DNA from: Thermosynechococcaceae cyanobacterium MS004
GTDB lineage: Bacteria; Cyanobacteriota; Cyanobacteriia; Thermosynechococcales; Thermosynechococcaceae
Assembly (NCBI GenBank): GCA_022402525.1
Contig: JAKRSB010000113.1
Coordinates: 77,361 to 141,360, forward strand
Direction of reading: 5' to 3'
DNA: 64,000 nt
Positions 28,560 to 37,666 of this stretch are shown piece by piece. The notes beneath the pieces were generated by a model, which was given only the letters and a program-made list of their open reading frames with translations, was not told where the DNA came from and did no database searches. Position 1 is the stretch's first letter. Every line of letters begins with the position of its first letter. Position numbers and translations under genes: made by a program.

Positions 28560-29420
28560 TCAGGGGCACTGTTGCTCTTCGCTGAGGCAGGATTTGAGTC
28601 CTTCGCGGTAGGTGGGGTATAGGAGCTGAACGCCGAGCTGTTCCTTCATTTTTTGATTGCTGACGCGGCGACATTCTTGCCAAAAAGACGCGGCCATTCG
28701 ACTGAGGGTGGCTGCATCAAGGGGCTGTGCTGGAGGTGGGGCAATCCCCAGCAGTTTGGAGCCTTCAAGAATGAGGGTGCTAGGTTCTGAGGGTTCGTCG
28801 TCGGCAATGTTGTAGAGGGTACCGGGGCTGGGTGATCGCATTGAGCACCAGAGCGCCTGCACAATATCATCCACATGGATGCGGCTAAAGACGTGGCCTG
28901 GTTTATGAATATGGTTTGCGGTGCCAGAACGCAGTCGCTCAAAAATGCTGCGTCCAGGGCCATAGATGCCGGGAAGTCGGAAAATGTGGGCGGGCAGTCC
29001 GGACTTTAAAAAGGTTGCTTCAATGTTGATGCGGTGCTGAGACCGCAGGTTTTGGGACAGTAACGGGCTATCTTCTGTCACCCAAGCGCCTTGGGTGTCC
29101 CCATAGACGCCTGTGGTCGATAAATAGCCAAACCAGGCTAGGTTTAAGCGCTGGAGGGTGGGCATGAGGCTGGCGGCAACAGGGTCAATGCCCTGGGCGT
29201 CGGGGGCAATGGTGCTCAGCACATGGGTAACGTTGCTAAATGCTTCATCAGGCAGCAGTTTCGCCTCCCCTGGGCTGTACTCAAAGGCAAAGACGGGCGC
29301 GGCAAGGCTGGCGATCGCCTTTCCGCTCCGGTTGGTGACGGAAACTGCTATGGATTGATGGACTAACCACTGCGCTAAACGTTGACCGGTATAGCCACAG
29401 CCCAAAATAAGAACCTTCAT
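28560..29420 (-). CDS. NAD(P)-binding SDR/epimerase-like protein
   Basis: A 286-residue extended Rossmann-fold protein. The nucleotide-binding motif GCGYTGQRLA is at about residues 7-16. A Tyr-containing segment (STTGVYGDTQGAW) and the HIFRLPGIYGPGRS stretch match the YeeZ-like epimerase group. Substrate is unknown. I take ATG 29420 (MKVLILGCG) as the start; an open extension upstream to 29486 looks non-coding. Confidence 0.85.
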   Translation of the reverse strand: MKVLILGCGYTGQRLAQWLVHQSIAVSVTNRSGKAIASLAAPVFAFEYSPGEAKLLPDEAFSNVTHVLSTIAPDAQGIDPVAASLMPTLQRLNLAWFGYLSTTGVYGDTQGAWVTEDSPLLSQNLRSQHRINIEATFLKSGLPAHIFRLPGIYGPGRSIFERLRSGTANHIHKPGHVFSRIHVDDIVQALWCSMRSPSPGTLYNIADDEPSEPSTLILEGSKLLGIAPPPAQPLDAATLSRMAASFWQECRRVSNQKMKEQLGVQLLYPTYREGLKSCLSEEQQCP

Positions 29421-29592
29421 AGCGTGTTGAGTTGAACCTTCAGTTGGAGGAAAAGCTGACACCCTCTCTGGGTAATTTAACGCCAATACGACACATATCG
29501 GCGGTCATAGATTAAAACAAAGAGGAGATAGAAATAATCCCATCGGGTATTTCATCGGGTGAGTGGTTAAAAATTTTGAGGGAGCATGCTGG

Positions 29593-32127
29593 GTGCCGCA
29601 AGCAATTTTAGCTGAAGCTCAAGAGGCGGTTTTGCAGGTGCAGGGCATGAAATGTGCAGGCTGTGCCCAGGCGGTAGAGCGCGCCTTAAGTCAAAAGCCA
29701 GGGGTTGTTTCGGCCTCGGTTAATTTAGTGACCGAGAAGGCACTGATCTTCTATCAAGCCGATCAGGTGAGGCCGGATGCCTTGGCGATCGCCTTAACTG
29801 ACATCGGGTTTCCGACCCAGGTAGAAACGCCTGCGGCCACAGCATCTTTAGAATCATCTGTAACATCACAATCTTTAGCATCTACTTCAGCAAAGATTGG
29901 GGGCTTTCATTCGCCTGAATTTCAGCAGATTGAATTTCAAAAGATTGGACTTGCGATCGCCCTAGTTACGCTTTCGGCAGTGGGGCATCTCCATTCATTC
30001 TTCCCTTGGCCTATCCCGCTCCTCGGAACCCTGTGGTTTCACTGGGGGCTGGCGACCCTAGCGCTACTCTTGCCCGGTCGCCGAATGATTCAAGACGGGT
30101 GGCAAAGCTGGCGACGAAATATGCCCAATATGAACACCCTCGTCAGCCTGGGGGCGTTGACGGCCTATGGGGCAAGTTGTGCAGCCCTTTGGGTTCCGAA
30201 GCTGGGCTGGGAGTGTTTTTTTGATGCGCCCGTGATGATTGTGGGGCTCGTGCTTTTGGGGCGCACCCTAGAGGAACAAGCTCGTGGCCGCGCGACTGCC
30301 GCACTCCGAGCGCTCATGTCTCTTCAGCCAGCGATCGCCCGTCAGTTGGCCGCTTCGTTTCAAGTTTCAGCGCAAGCTCCAGAGCAAGTTTCAGAGCAGG
30401 TTTCAGCGCAAGCTCCAGAACAAGCTTCAGAGCAACCCCAGTCTCCCCTCAATCCTGAACTTGTTCCCATTGATCAGGTTCCTATTGATCAGGTTCAGGT
30501 GGGGGCATTGCTTCAGGTCTTGCCAGGAGATAAGTTTCCGGTGGATGGTCTAGTCAAGATGGGGCAGTCTTGGGTAGATGAATCCATGCTCACAGGGGAA
30601 TCGCGACCTGTTGAGAAATCGGTGAATGCTCCCGTAATGGCCGGCACGCTCAATCAGTCTCAGGTGCTGGTCATTGAGGCAACGCGCACGGGACAAGAAA
30701 CAGCGCTGGCGCAAATTGTACAGCTTGTAGAGACAGCCCAAACCCGTAAGGCTCCCATTCAGCGCTTGGCTGATCGCGTGGCGGGCTACTTTGTCTACGG
30801 GGTGATGGCGATCGCGGTCTTAACCTTTGTCTTTTGGGCAACCGTGGGGACACATCTCTGGCCTGAGGTACTGCACCTAGTGCATTTCTCCGCCCATGCC
30901 CCCGCCCATGCCCCCGCCCATTCACTCTCAAATGCCCCCTCGGTCGTTCATTCCTCTAGTGGACTGTTGCTGAGCCTCAAGCTGGCGATCGCGGTGCTGG
31001 TCGTGGCCTGCCCCTGTGCCCTAGGGTTGGCAACCCCCACGGCAATTGTGGTGGGCACCAGCCTAGGGGCGGAACAGGGTTTACTGATTCGCGGCGGCGA
31101 TGTGCTAGAGGCCGTTCACCATCTCGATACAATTGTGTTTGATAAAACTGGCACCCTCACAACAGGCATTCCGGTGGTAACCCACTATTGGCTGAGCCAC
31201 AGGGCCGAAACAGCGATTCAGTCGCCGGAGCAGCTCCTTCAATATGCCGCCAGTTTAGAAGCCAGTGCCCAGCACCCCTTTGCCGTTGCCATTCAGGCCA
31301 AGGCCCAGGAATTATCCCTAGCTCAGCTTGAGGTGACAGACTGGTCTAGCCAAGGGGGATTGGGACTCATGGGCAACATTGGCGATCGCCGGGTTTGTCT
31401 GGGCAGTGCAGCCTGGATTGCCAGCCAGGGAGCCATCTTGGCCGAGGGCGATCGCCAGCGGGTTGAGGCCTTGGCCGCAGAGGGGCACAGCATTGTTGTA
31501 CTCAGCCTAGAGGGGCAATACGTGGGCGGCATTGCAATTCAGGATACGCTTCGACCGGATGCCTTAGAAACCATCCAGACTCTGCGTCAGCAAGGACTCC
31601 AGGTGCGGATGCTGACGGGCGACCAGCGTCTAACGGCGGAGGCTATCGGCCAAACCTTGGGGTTAACGACGGCAGAGATCGATGCAGAAGTTTTACCCAC
31701 CGATAAGGCTAAGGTGATTCAGGCTTTACAGGCACAGGGTAAAAGCGTGGGTATGGTAGGAGACGGCATTAACGATGCGCCAGCCCTTGCTCAGGCCAAT
31801 GTGGGAATTGCCCTCAGTTCGGGCACCGATGTGGCCATAGAAACCGCGCAAATTGTGCTGATGGGGCACCTGACCCGATCAGCCCCCCAGCTCAAAGACG
31901 TGGTCAAGGCGATCGCCTTAAGCAAGGCCACCTTTCGCACCATCCAGCAAAATTTGTTTTGGGCGTTTGGCTACAACCTTTTGGGAATTCCGGCAGCGGC
32001 AGGGGTCTTGCTCCCTGGGTTTGGGCTATTGCTGAGCCCTGCAGCAGCTGCAGCACTCATGGCGCTAAGTTCTGTTAGCGTTGTCACCAATTCTCTCCGT
32101 CTCCGGTCTAAAGCCCTAGAAGCCTGA
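29593..32127 (+). CDS. copper-transporting P-type ATPase (P1B-1)
   Basis: An N-terminal HMA domain has GMKCAGC. The ATPase core has the phosphatase motif TGES, the CPC metal site in VVACPCALG, DKTGTLT with the phosphorylated Asp, the SxxHP-type locus (SAQHPF), GDGINDAPA, and C-terminal NSLRLRS, which together indicate a Cu(I) pump. Cyanobacterial relatives are CtaA and PacS. I chose GTG 29593 with GAGGGAG about 8 nt upstream; GTG 29563 is an alternative. Two low-complexity loops are encoded by repeats: 12 nt x 6 before the actuator core and 12 nt x 3 between membrane helices. Confidence 0.92.
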   Translation: MPQAILAEAQEAVLQVQGMKCAGCAQAVERALSQKPGVVSASVNLVTEKALIFYQADQVRPDALAIALTDIGFPTQVETPAATASLESSVTSQSLASTSAKIGGFHSPEFQQIEFQKIGLAIALVTLSAVGHLHSFFPWPIPLLGTLWFHWGLATLALLLPGRRMIQDGWQSWRRNMPNMNTLVSLGALTAYGASCAALWVPKLGWECFFDAPVMIVGLVLLGRTLEEQARGRATAALRALMSLQPAIARQLAASFQVSAQAPEQVSEQVSAQAPEQASEQPQSPLNPELVPIDQVPIDQVQVGALLQVLPGDKFPVDGLVKMGQSWVDESMLTGESRPVEKSVNAPVMAGTLNQSQVLVIEATRTGQETALAQIVQLVETAQTRKAPIQRLADRVAGYFVYGVMAIAVLTFVFWATVGTHLWPEVLHLVHFSAHAPAHAPAHSLSNAPSVVHSSSGLLLSLKLAIAVLVVACPCALGLATPTAIVVGTSLGAEQGLLIRGGDVLEAVHHLDTIVFDKTGTLTTGIPVVTHYWLSHRAETAIQSPEQLLQYAASLEASAQHPFAVAIQAKAQELSLAQLEVTDWSSQGGLGLMGNIGDRRVCLGSAAWIASQGAILAEGDRQRVEALAAEGHSIVVLSLEGQYVGGIAIQDTLRPDALETIQTLRQQGLQVRMLTGDQRLTAEAIGQTLGLTTAEIDAEVLPTDKAKVIQALQAQGKSVGMVGDGINDAPALAQANVGIALSSGTDVAIETAQIVLMGHLTRSAPQLKDVVKAIALSKATFRTIQQNLFWAFGYNLLGIPAAAGVLLPGFGLLLSPAAAAALMALSSVSVVTNSLRLRSKALEA
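30361..30432. repeat. 12-nt tandem repeat, 6 copies, coding
   Basis: Units of CAAGTTTCAGCG and variants, also readable as a 36-nt unit twice. They encode the Gln/Ser/Ala/Glu loop of the copper ATPase. Confidence 0.93.
30466..30495. repeat. 15-nt tandem repeat, 2 copies, coding
   Basis: CCCATTGATCAGGTT and CCTATTGATCAGGTT, encoding Pro-Ile-Asp-Gln-Val twice in the copper ATPase. Confidence 0.9.
30889..30924. repeat. 12-nt tandem repeat, 3 copies, coding
   Basis: Units of CCCGCCCATGCC encoding a His/Ala/Pro loop between two membrane helices of the copper ATPase. Confidence 0.9.
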
Positions 32128-32164
32128 TTGCGCGGAGAAGCGAGAGGAGTAGCTTATTGATAGC

Positions 32165-32830
32165 TTATTGATAGGAAGGGCCGTAGGGCTGCTGCTCAGG
32201 ACGCATAGAGCGGCTGCGGGCCTTTGCTTCAGCCGCACTGGCCTTTAGGGCCTGAAGACGGGCTTCAATTTGCTTGCGCTTGCGCTTGCTGGGGGTTTGC
32301 TCCGCCAGAACCTTAAGCGCACTTCCCAAGCTCTTGTAAGCATTGGGGAGAGTGTAGCCAAATCGGGTGGCCAAGGCGATCGCCTTTTCATCAGCGGCGG
32401 TGGCGTGCTCCAGGGAATTTTGGGAATTATTGCGCTGATAGAGCCGCCAGCCAGAGAACCCGCACAGGCCCGTCGCCAACAGCAGCAGCAATCCATCCTG
32501 AACCCAAAGCTCACCCACTGCGCCGCCCAGACCGATGGCGAGCGCCGCCATTTCCCAGCCGTCTTTGGGAATCGTATCGTTTTGGATGCGGGCGACCTGA
32601 TGCCAAAACAGCAGGTTGCGCTGATCCATTGCAAGATTGTCCCACTTCACCAAGTCGACCAGCACCTCAATTTCGTCTCGGCCAATTTCTTCGCAGGTAA
32701 TCAGCGGTGGGTTTGTAGAGGTCGAGGCTTCAACCGTCACCCAGCTTTGCAGTTCCGGTGGTAAAAGCGTCCGCAACCGACGGAGTTCGCTCATTTCGGC
32801 TCGTGCATTAGAGGGGGAAAAGGATGACAT
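32165..32830 (-). CDS. DUF3318 protein
   Basis: A 221-residue cyanobacterial protein. After MSSFSPSNARAEMSELRRL comes a metzincin-like region with FWHQVARIQ, where relatives I recall have FWHEVARIQ. Two hydrophobic segments then follow (about 105-140), with a basic Lys/Arg-rich tail. I assign it to DUF3318 from sequence memory; function is unknown. The start ATG 32830 matches the family; a frame open to 32872 gives a less likely extension. An 11-nt duplication sits at its stop codon. Confidence 0.78.
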   Translation of the reverse strand: MSSFSPSNARAEMSELRRLRTLLPPELQSWVTVEASTSTNPPLITCEEIGRDEIEVLVDLVKWDNLAMDQRNLLFWHQVARIQNDTIPKDGWEMAALAIGLGGAVGELWVQDGLLLLLATGLCGFSGWRLYQRNNSQNSLEHATAADEKAIALATRFGYTLPNAYKSLGSALKVLAEQTPSKRKRKQIEARLQALKASAAEAKARSRSMRPEQQPYGPSYQ

Positions 32831-33008
32831 ACCTGGCGTCCACCAATAGTAATTTAGAAGCGTTTTAATCATTCATACTATAAAAAGTATAGCGAGTATA
32901 GCGAGACAGTCCCCCTTTCCTGCCGCTGGTTTTAGGTTCCATCGTGTTAGGCCTCAAAATCCGTATATCTCAAAATCCGTCTGAGTAAAGCAAGGCAGCA
33001 TCTAATCC

Positions 33009-33890
33009 ATGGCGGTATCCGCAATCATGCCCTCTTTAACCATTCAAACCGCGCAACAGGCCATCAAGCTAGAGCTAACGGCTCAGGCGGTGTGGACGTT
33101 TGGACGCGGTGCTAAAAATACGGTGCGTCTAGAGGATCCGTTTGCTTCGCGCTACCACGCAAAGCTACAGGTACATCCCTCTCATCAATGCTACTTTGTG
33201 GATCTCAACAGCCGAAACGGTACGCTTCTCAATGATGAGCCTCTCACCACTCCGGTGTGGCTGAAGCATGGCGATCGCATTTCCATTGGGGAAACTACGC
33301 TGATTTTTGAGCAATCTGAGGTGGGTCTTCAATCAAAATTAGAGGATGCTGAATTAGAGGATTCTGAATTAGAGAATTCCGAGCTTGATTCCGAGGAAAC
33401 TTCTTTCTCCTCCGCAGAAGCAACTTCTCCTTCGGCTTTGATGCTTCATGGCGCGCCTGTCCAGGCCCAAATTTGGCAAGATATTTTTGCACAGTTCAAA
33501 ATTCCCCTAGTCTGGGAAGAGTCAAGTAAAGCACTCAAGGACACCTTAGAAGCAAGAGCAGTATCAAATACGCTGCCCAGCCTGCTGTTAATCGATAACC
33601 AAGCCCATCCAAACGTTTATCATGTTTGCCGCTGGTGCCGCCAATCCTTCCCGCAAATTCAGGTTTTTATCCTGGATAGCGTCCGGGAAATGATTCCTGA
33701 AGCGGAGCGCAAAATTACTCAGAAGCAGGGGGCGCTCAACTTTTTTCCCGCAATGACTCGGCCTAATTTAGTGCTCAGAACCCCCGATCGGCTGAAGGAA
33801 ATCAACGAGGTCTTGGCTGCAGTAGGAGAATATTCACTCAGCGGGGAGGCGCTCTTGAGTATCCTCAGACGCATCAATGGCCATCGCTGA
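33009..33890 (+). CDS. FHA domain protein with degenerate receiver-like tail
   Basis: The N-terminal FHA domain (about 8-100) has FGRG, SRYHAKL and NSRNGT, the residues that bind phosphothreonine. An acidic linker, partly written by a 15-nt repeat, leads to a C-terminal region of about 140 residues whose strand pattern (LLLIDNQ, VFILDSV) resembles a receiver domain without a clear phosphoacceptor pocket. The start is ATG 33009 or ATG 33027. Partner kinase is unknown. The stop codon lies in a 21-nt repeat. Confidence 0.82.
   Translation: MAVSAIMPSLTIQTAQQAIKLELTAQAVWTFGRGAKNTVRLEDPFASRYHAKLQVHPSHQCYFVDLNSRNGTLLNDEPLTTPVWLKHGDRISIGETTLIFEQSEVGLQSKLEDAELEDSELENSELDSEETSFSSAEATSPSALMLHGAPVQAQIWQDIFAQFKIPLVWEESSKALKDTLEARAVSNTLPSLLLIDNQAHPNVYHVCRWCRQSFPQIQVFILDSVREMIPEAERKITQKQGALNFFPAMTRPNLVLRTPDRLKEINEVLAAVGEYSLSGEALLSILRRINGHR
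33336..33395. repeat. 15-nt tandem repeat, 4 copies, coding
   Basis: Units of GAATTAGAGGATTCT encode the Glu-Leu-Glu-Asp-Ser linker of the FHA protein. Confidence 0.93.
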
Positions 33891-33912
33891 TGCATCAATA
33901 TCCATCGCTGAT
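33871..33912. repeat. 21-nt tandem repeat, 2 copies, over FHA stop codon
   Basis: GCATCAATGGCCATCGCTGAT and a near-copy; the stop codon at 33888-33890 lies in the first unit. Confidence 0.9.
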
Positions 33913-33948
33913 GCATCAGAAATGACTGTGGACGATAACTGCTTCAAA

Positions 33949-33985
33949 AAACGCTTTCAAGAAACGCTTTCAAGAAACGCTCTCC
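33949..33985. repeat. 13-nt tandem repeat, nearly 3 copies
   Basis: AAACGCTTTCAAG twice, then AAACGCTC, in the gap before the DUF3598 gene. Confidence 0.9.
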
Positions 33986-34046
33986 CTGAGGCATTCGGAT
34001 GAGACGATGAAGGGTGATGTGCTCCGACCCTACTCCCTAAAACCCA

Positions 34047-34871
34047 ATGCAATGGCAAGGACTGCTCAATAATCTAGGAATCTGGCAGGGTTCCTTTACC
34101 GAGCTTTCACCTCAAGGTAGTCAGCTTCAGGATACGCCCAGCGAGGTTACCCTCAGCCTTTCTGCGGACGAGAAAACCGTTGATTTTGTGCTGAAGCGTT
34201 TTCCGATCGCCGCAGATCCCCAGGAAATGACGCTTCAGTTCCACTATCCGGGGCCAGGGGCTAAGGTTCCTTTTTTTGAGGACGGCTGTTTTTCCCAGGG
34301 GTCTTTGCAGTGGTCTGCTTGGGGACAGTTTGGTAGCGAATTTGCGCTGATTGAAGGCGATCGCCGCTTGCGCCTAGTGCAGCTTTTTCGTCAGGGCACG
34401 GATCTCACCAGCCTGACGCTGATTCGCGAACACCGTGCGGGAAGTTCAGCCCAGGCGTCCCCCCCGCTGACTGTAGGCGATCTTTTCGGGACTTGGGTAG
34501 GGGAGGCGACAACGCTCTATCCGGATGGCCGGATGGCCTCGCCCACCCAAACCCATTTACAGGTGCAGCAAGCTGGCGATCGCCTGTCCCAAACCCTTCA
34601 GTTTGGCGCTCAAACCCTGCATTCCTCTGCACGGATTGAGGGCAGCAGCACCCTACACTTCGATGAAGGCACTCAGCCGATGCAGCTTCTGTGCTTACCC
34701 GGTGGAGCCTCTTCCCTCTGTCCCGTCCAAATTCAGCCACGCACGCCCTTTATCGTTGAAGCGGGATGGCTCGTGGAGCCGACCTACCGAAAACGTCTGC
34801 TGCGCAGCTACTGTGATCGCGGGGAGTGGGTCAGTATTACCCTCGTGACCGAACGAAAGATTGAAGGTTGA
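34047..34871 (+). CDS. DUF3598 family lipocalin-like protein
   Basis: A 274-residue protein with two beta-barrel-like halves. The first starts WQGLLNNLGIWQGSFTE and the second LFGTWVGEATTLYPDG. This double lipocalin layout is that of DUF3598, a relative of the CpcS/CpcT bilin lyase fold found in cyanobacteria and plastids. Function is unknown. The start ATG 34047 matches the family N-terminus. It converges with the next gene, with 7 nt between the ends. Confidence 0.82.
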   Translation: MQWQGLLNNLGIWQGSFTELSPQGSQLQDTPSEVTLSLSADEKTVDFVLKRFPIAADPQEMTLQFHYPGPGAKVPFFEDGCFSQGSLQWSAWGQFGSEFALIEGDRRLRLVQLFRQGTDLTSLTLIREHRAGSSAQASPPLTVGDLFGTWVGEATTLYPDGRMASPTQTHLQVQQAGDRLSQTLQFGAQTLHSSARIEGSSTLHFDEGTQPMQLLCLPGGASSLCPVQIQPRTPFIVEAGWLVEPTYRKRLLRSYCDRGEWVSITLVTERKIEG

Positions 34872-34878
34872 GTTGTTA

Positions 34879-35316
34879 TTAAAAGATAAAATCTTCAAAA
34901 CATTCACAAACTATATTGATTGACTCTAGCCAGCGCTTTGCCGATTCTTCTGAACCTAGAAAAACGGTGGTTCCTGTTGTGGGTCTATAGCCATACCAAT
35001 AGAGTTGACCATTTTCAGAAAATGACTCAATTCTAGGCAGATTGCGCCTTGATTTTCTCCCTTGAAGGGGATGTAAAATCTTCCAGATTATTTGCCAAAC
35101 AAGACTACGAGGCGGCTCTGCATCCAGCGCCAGACAGCGCTCCATATAGTCAATCTGCTGATGGAGATTGACTAAATCTGAGGAGCTGGGTATTGGCGAT
35201 CGCAGAAAAAATTTGGACTGGCTTGCAGATTTTCCGATAGAATAGCCAGAGAATAGGCTTAGCTTTGGACTAGGAATTAGCTCTAGCTCCTGATACATTT
35301 GCCACTGTGTTTTCAT
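34879..35316 (-). CDS. hypothetical protein
   Basis: A 145-residue soluble protein, no signal or membrane segment. I do not recognise the family. Its C-terminal part has WYGYRPTTGTTVFLGSEESAKRW, which looks like a small folded domain. The start ATG 35316 has a very good GAGGAAGG site 5 nt upstream, and this is the main support for a real gene. Flanking 5' DNA (35317-35594) is AT-rich with no other gene. Confidence 0.7.
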   Translation of the reverse strand: MKTQWQMYQELELIPSPKLSLFSGYSIGKSASQSKFFLRSPIPSSSDLVNLHQQIDYMERCLALDAEPPRSLVWQIIWKILHPLQGRKSRRNLPRIESFSENGQLYWYGYRPTTGTTVFLGSEESAKRWLESINIVCECFEDFIF

Positions 35317-35594
35317 CGCAGCCTTCCTCAATCCCCTGGATTCATCATGGGCTCAAACCTTAATCGCTAGCCAATTAAAATCAAAGCTTGCAGTTGGCCA
35401 ACTATTTTTCTATTAGATGCAAAATAATTGCAAAATAATGACTAAATCTAGGATGACCAAGATGACGTCCCGATCGATCAGGACTGGAGTTAATGCGTTT
35501 GGACTGACTGTCGGTGCAGCTTCTGGTTCACGCAGAGCTTGCTGAATCAGGCGTTTGGCTTGAAGGAGAAATTTTGGGAACCCGCTACGGAGGG

Positions 35595-36107
35595 CTAATG
35601 TTGGGCTTGACTGGTAATACCGTAGGGATAGCCATCTGGCCCCCAGAATTCAGCCCAGTCGATTCCAGAGTCTTCGTTGTGATGGGTGCTGCCAATAAAC
35701 CGAACGCCGGATGCCTCAAGCTGCGATCGCGTTTCTTCTACATTGGCAACCAGGAACTCCATCATCGGCCCTTTCATAAAAGCAGCATCGGGAGACTGTT
35801 TTGCAAAAATGCCCAGCCGTTCACCATTGGCAAGGGTAAATTCAGCAAACTGGGGCGTTTCGACCGTCAGCGGCAGTCGGAGAATATCTTGAAAAAAAGT
35901 AACGGTCTCTGAGAAGTACGGCGTGCGGGTGCCAACCCAGCCAACACCCTGTATCTGAGACTGAATCGGGGGAGTGCCTGCCTTGGGCGTCCAGCGATGG
36001 ATGGCCTGGAGGGCTGAAGGTTGCAATACGGGGATGTAGGCTGCTCCGTAGCCTAACAGCAGCGCACAGAGTAAGAATACTGCGAGCTTGAAGGGGGAAG
36101 TAACCAT
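35595..36107 (-). CDS. VOC (glyoxalase-like) family protein with membrane anchor
   Basis: The 170-residue protein has an N-terminal hydrophobic segment (about 7-29) and a VOC fold from about 52 (VGWVGTRTPYFSETVTFFQDIL to WAEFWGPDGYPYGI). VOC proteins bind a metal and include glyoxalases, dioxygenases and resistance proteins. The anchor suggests a periplasmic or lumenal location. The substrate is unknown. Confidence 0.82.
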   Translation of the reverse strand: MVTSPFKLAVFLLCALLLGYGAAYIPVLQPSALQAIHRWTPKAGTPPIQSQIQGVGWVGTRTPYFSETVTFFQDILRLPLTVETPQFAEFTLANGERLGIFAKQSPDAAFMKGPMMEFLVANVEETRSQLEASGVRFIGSTHHNEDSGIDWAEFWGPDGYPYGITSQAQH

Positions 36108-36197
36108 CAGGAGGCCGCCTCGGAATGCGTGACGCTGTCTCCATCCTATCGGATCAGCCTAGCGCCGCAGGGTTAGTCCAGCCCGCTAGATCCAGTC

Positions 36198-37025
36198 CTA
36201 AAGACCGAGCAGTCCTTGGTATAGGCTTAAAAGCTGTGCGCCGTAAAAAGCCGCGATCGCAGCGCCCAGCGCTAAGTAAGGGCCAAAAGGAATGGCCTGT
36301 CGCCGCCCAATGAGTCCTAGCGCCATACCCCCCACGCCAATGATGCTGCCCACTAAGCAGGCTAGAAATGCGCTGACCAGCATCATTTGCCAGCCCAGCC
36401 ACGCCCCGATCATCGCCGCCAGCTTTGGGTCGCCGCCGCCCATCGCATCCTGCTTAAAGGCCCAGGCTCCTGCTAGGCGAATAAGATCAAAAATCCAGAG
36501 CCCCAGCACCGAGGCGATAAAAGCCTCCATGACGCCCCTCAGGGGAGAAGTCCAAGTGGGCACCTGACTAAAAGCGATCGCCCCTTGAAAAATCCAGCCT
36601 GCAATCACCCCAGACTGGGTGAGCGAATTGGGCAAAATCATCAGATCCAGGTCAATCATCGTCAGGGCCAGCAGCCAGCTTAAAAATAAGCAGTAGCCCA
36701 AGGTTTTGAGTGACCAGCCAAAGGCCAAAAACGTCAAAACAAACAAAATTCCAGTTGCCGCTTCAATCAGCGGGTAGCGTGCGGCAATGGGATGCGCGCA
36801 ATAGCGACAGCGTCCCTTCAGCCACAGCCAACCTAAAATTGGGACATTATCGTAAGCCTTTAGCTTTGTGTGGCATTGGGGGCAGCGTGAAGGGGGGTGC
36901 AGCAGCGAAAGCCCTTCAGGAATGCGATAAATGACCACGTTTAAGAAGCTACCAACGCAGGCCCCTAAAATAAAGATAAAGCTCCCAAGGAGCCAAGTTT
37001 CGGGCTGGTCTAGCGGCACATCCAT
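36198..37025 (-). CDS. pilD: prepilin peptidase (A24 family)
   Basis: A 275-residue polytopic membrane protein. The N-terminal cytoplasmic part has two CxxC pairs (CPQC, CRYC) for zinc and methyl transfer. The catalytic Asp pair lies in MIDLDLMILPN and GGGDPKL, typical of A24 aspartyl proteases. It cleaves and methylates type IV pilin precursors. The start is ATG 37025. A small unknown gene ends 9 nt upstream on the same strand. The PilX-like gene at 49603-51003 is a possible substrate class. Confidence 0.95.
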   Translation of the reverse strand: MDVPLDQPETWLLGSFIFILGACVGSFLNVVIYRIPEGLSLLHPPSRCPQCHTKLKAYDNVPILGWLWLKGRCRYCAHPIAARYPLIEAATGILFVLTFLAFGWSLKTLGYCLFLSWLLALTMIDLDLMILPNSLTQSGVIAGWIFQGAIAFSQVPTWTSPLRGVMEAFIASVLGLWIFDLIRLAGAWAFKQDAMGGGDPKLAAMIGAWLGWQMMLVSAFLACLVGSIIGVGGMALGLIGRRQAIPFGPYLALGAAIAAFYGAQLLSLYQGLLGL

Positions 37026-37034
37026 CGAAAAGCC

Positions 37035-37310
37035 CTACTCGTTGGGGGAAGCGAAGTCGAGTAGCTCAATTTCTTTCATGGAGACAAAACACTCGTGGGG
37101 CAACAGAATTGGCTGCACGCCAAAGATGAGCTGCCCTCGGTAGGTGTAGCGGTCAATGGCAACGCCGATAGGAGCTTGCCGAGTGCCGTGGGTCTTGACA
37201 TAGGCTTGATAGACAGCCTTGGCCGCCTTCACAATCACCGGACTCAACATGATCGGCTCAAGATCATAGCTGTCTGCATCTCGATGGGTTTGTTCTGACA
37301 CTTCAATCAC
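37035..37310 (-). CDS. small hypothetical protein upstream of pilD
   Basis: A 91-residue soluble protein of no family I can name. It starts at GTG 37310 with an AGAGGTG site about 5 nt upstream. The short 9-nt gap to pilD suggests co-transcription. Its sequence (YRGQLIFGVQPILLPHECFVSMKEIELL) is not low-complexity and looks like a real globular protein. Confidence 0.65.
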   Translation of the reverse strand: MIEVSEQTHRDADSYDLEPIMLSPVIVKAAKAVYQAYVKTHGTRQAPIGVAIDRYTYRGQLIFGVQPILLPHECFVSMKEIELLDFASPNE

Positions 37311-37666
37311 TCATACACCTCTTCACTAATATCTGTAACTTGTATCAATAATTCTCTCTTTGAGCAAGCAGTACTTTAGTCCATGCAGTTAAAGAATCAA
37401 TGCACCGTCTGTTGCGTTTGATGAGCAACGCCCAGATTGAAATCCATAAGATGCTAAACTCACGCCAATTCAAACTTGGTCTCTGGATCTGACTGGACGA
37501 GACGAATACAGCTCAGATTAAGTTTATAGATCATTGAGTAGCAACCTCGAACACTATGCCGAACTTCTAATATTTTTCTCTAAAATTCTCAATACTAAGT
37601 TTTTCTTTGCCAGGATGGACTAGCTATCACTCACTTTTTTTGAAACGATTTAAAATTAAAATAATC
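37311..37666. other. AT-rich intergenic region
   Basis: About 356 nt upstream of the lipoprotein gene, more AT-rich than most of the window. I see no HIP1 site, no tandem repeat and no gene in it. It may have come in with the lipoprotein gene. Confidence 0.5.
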
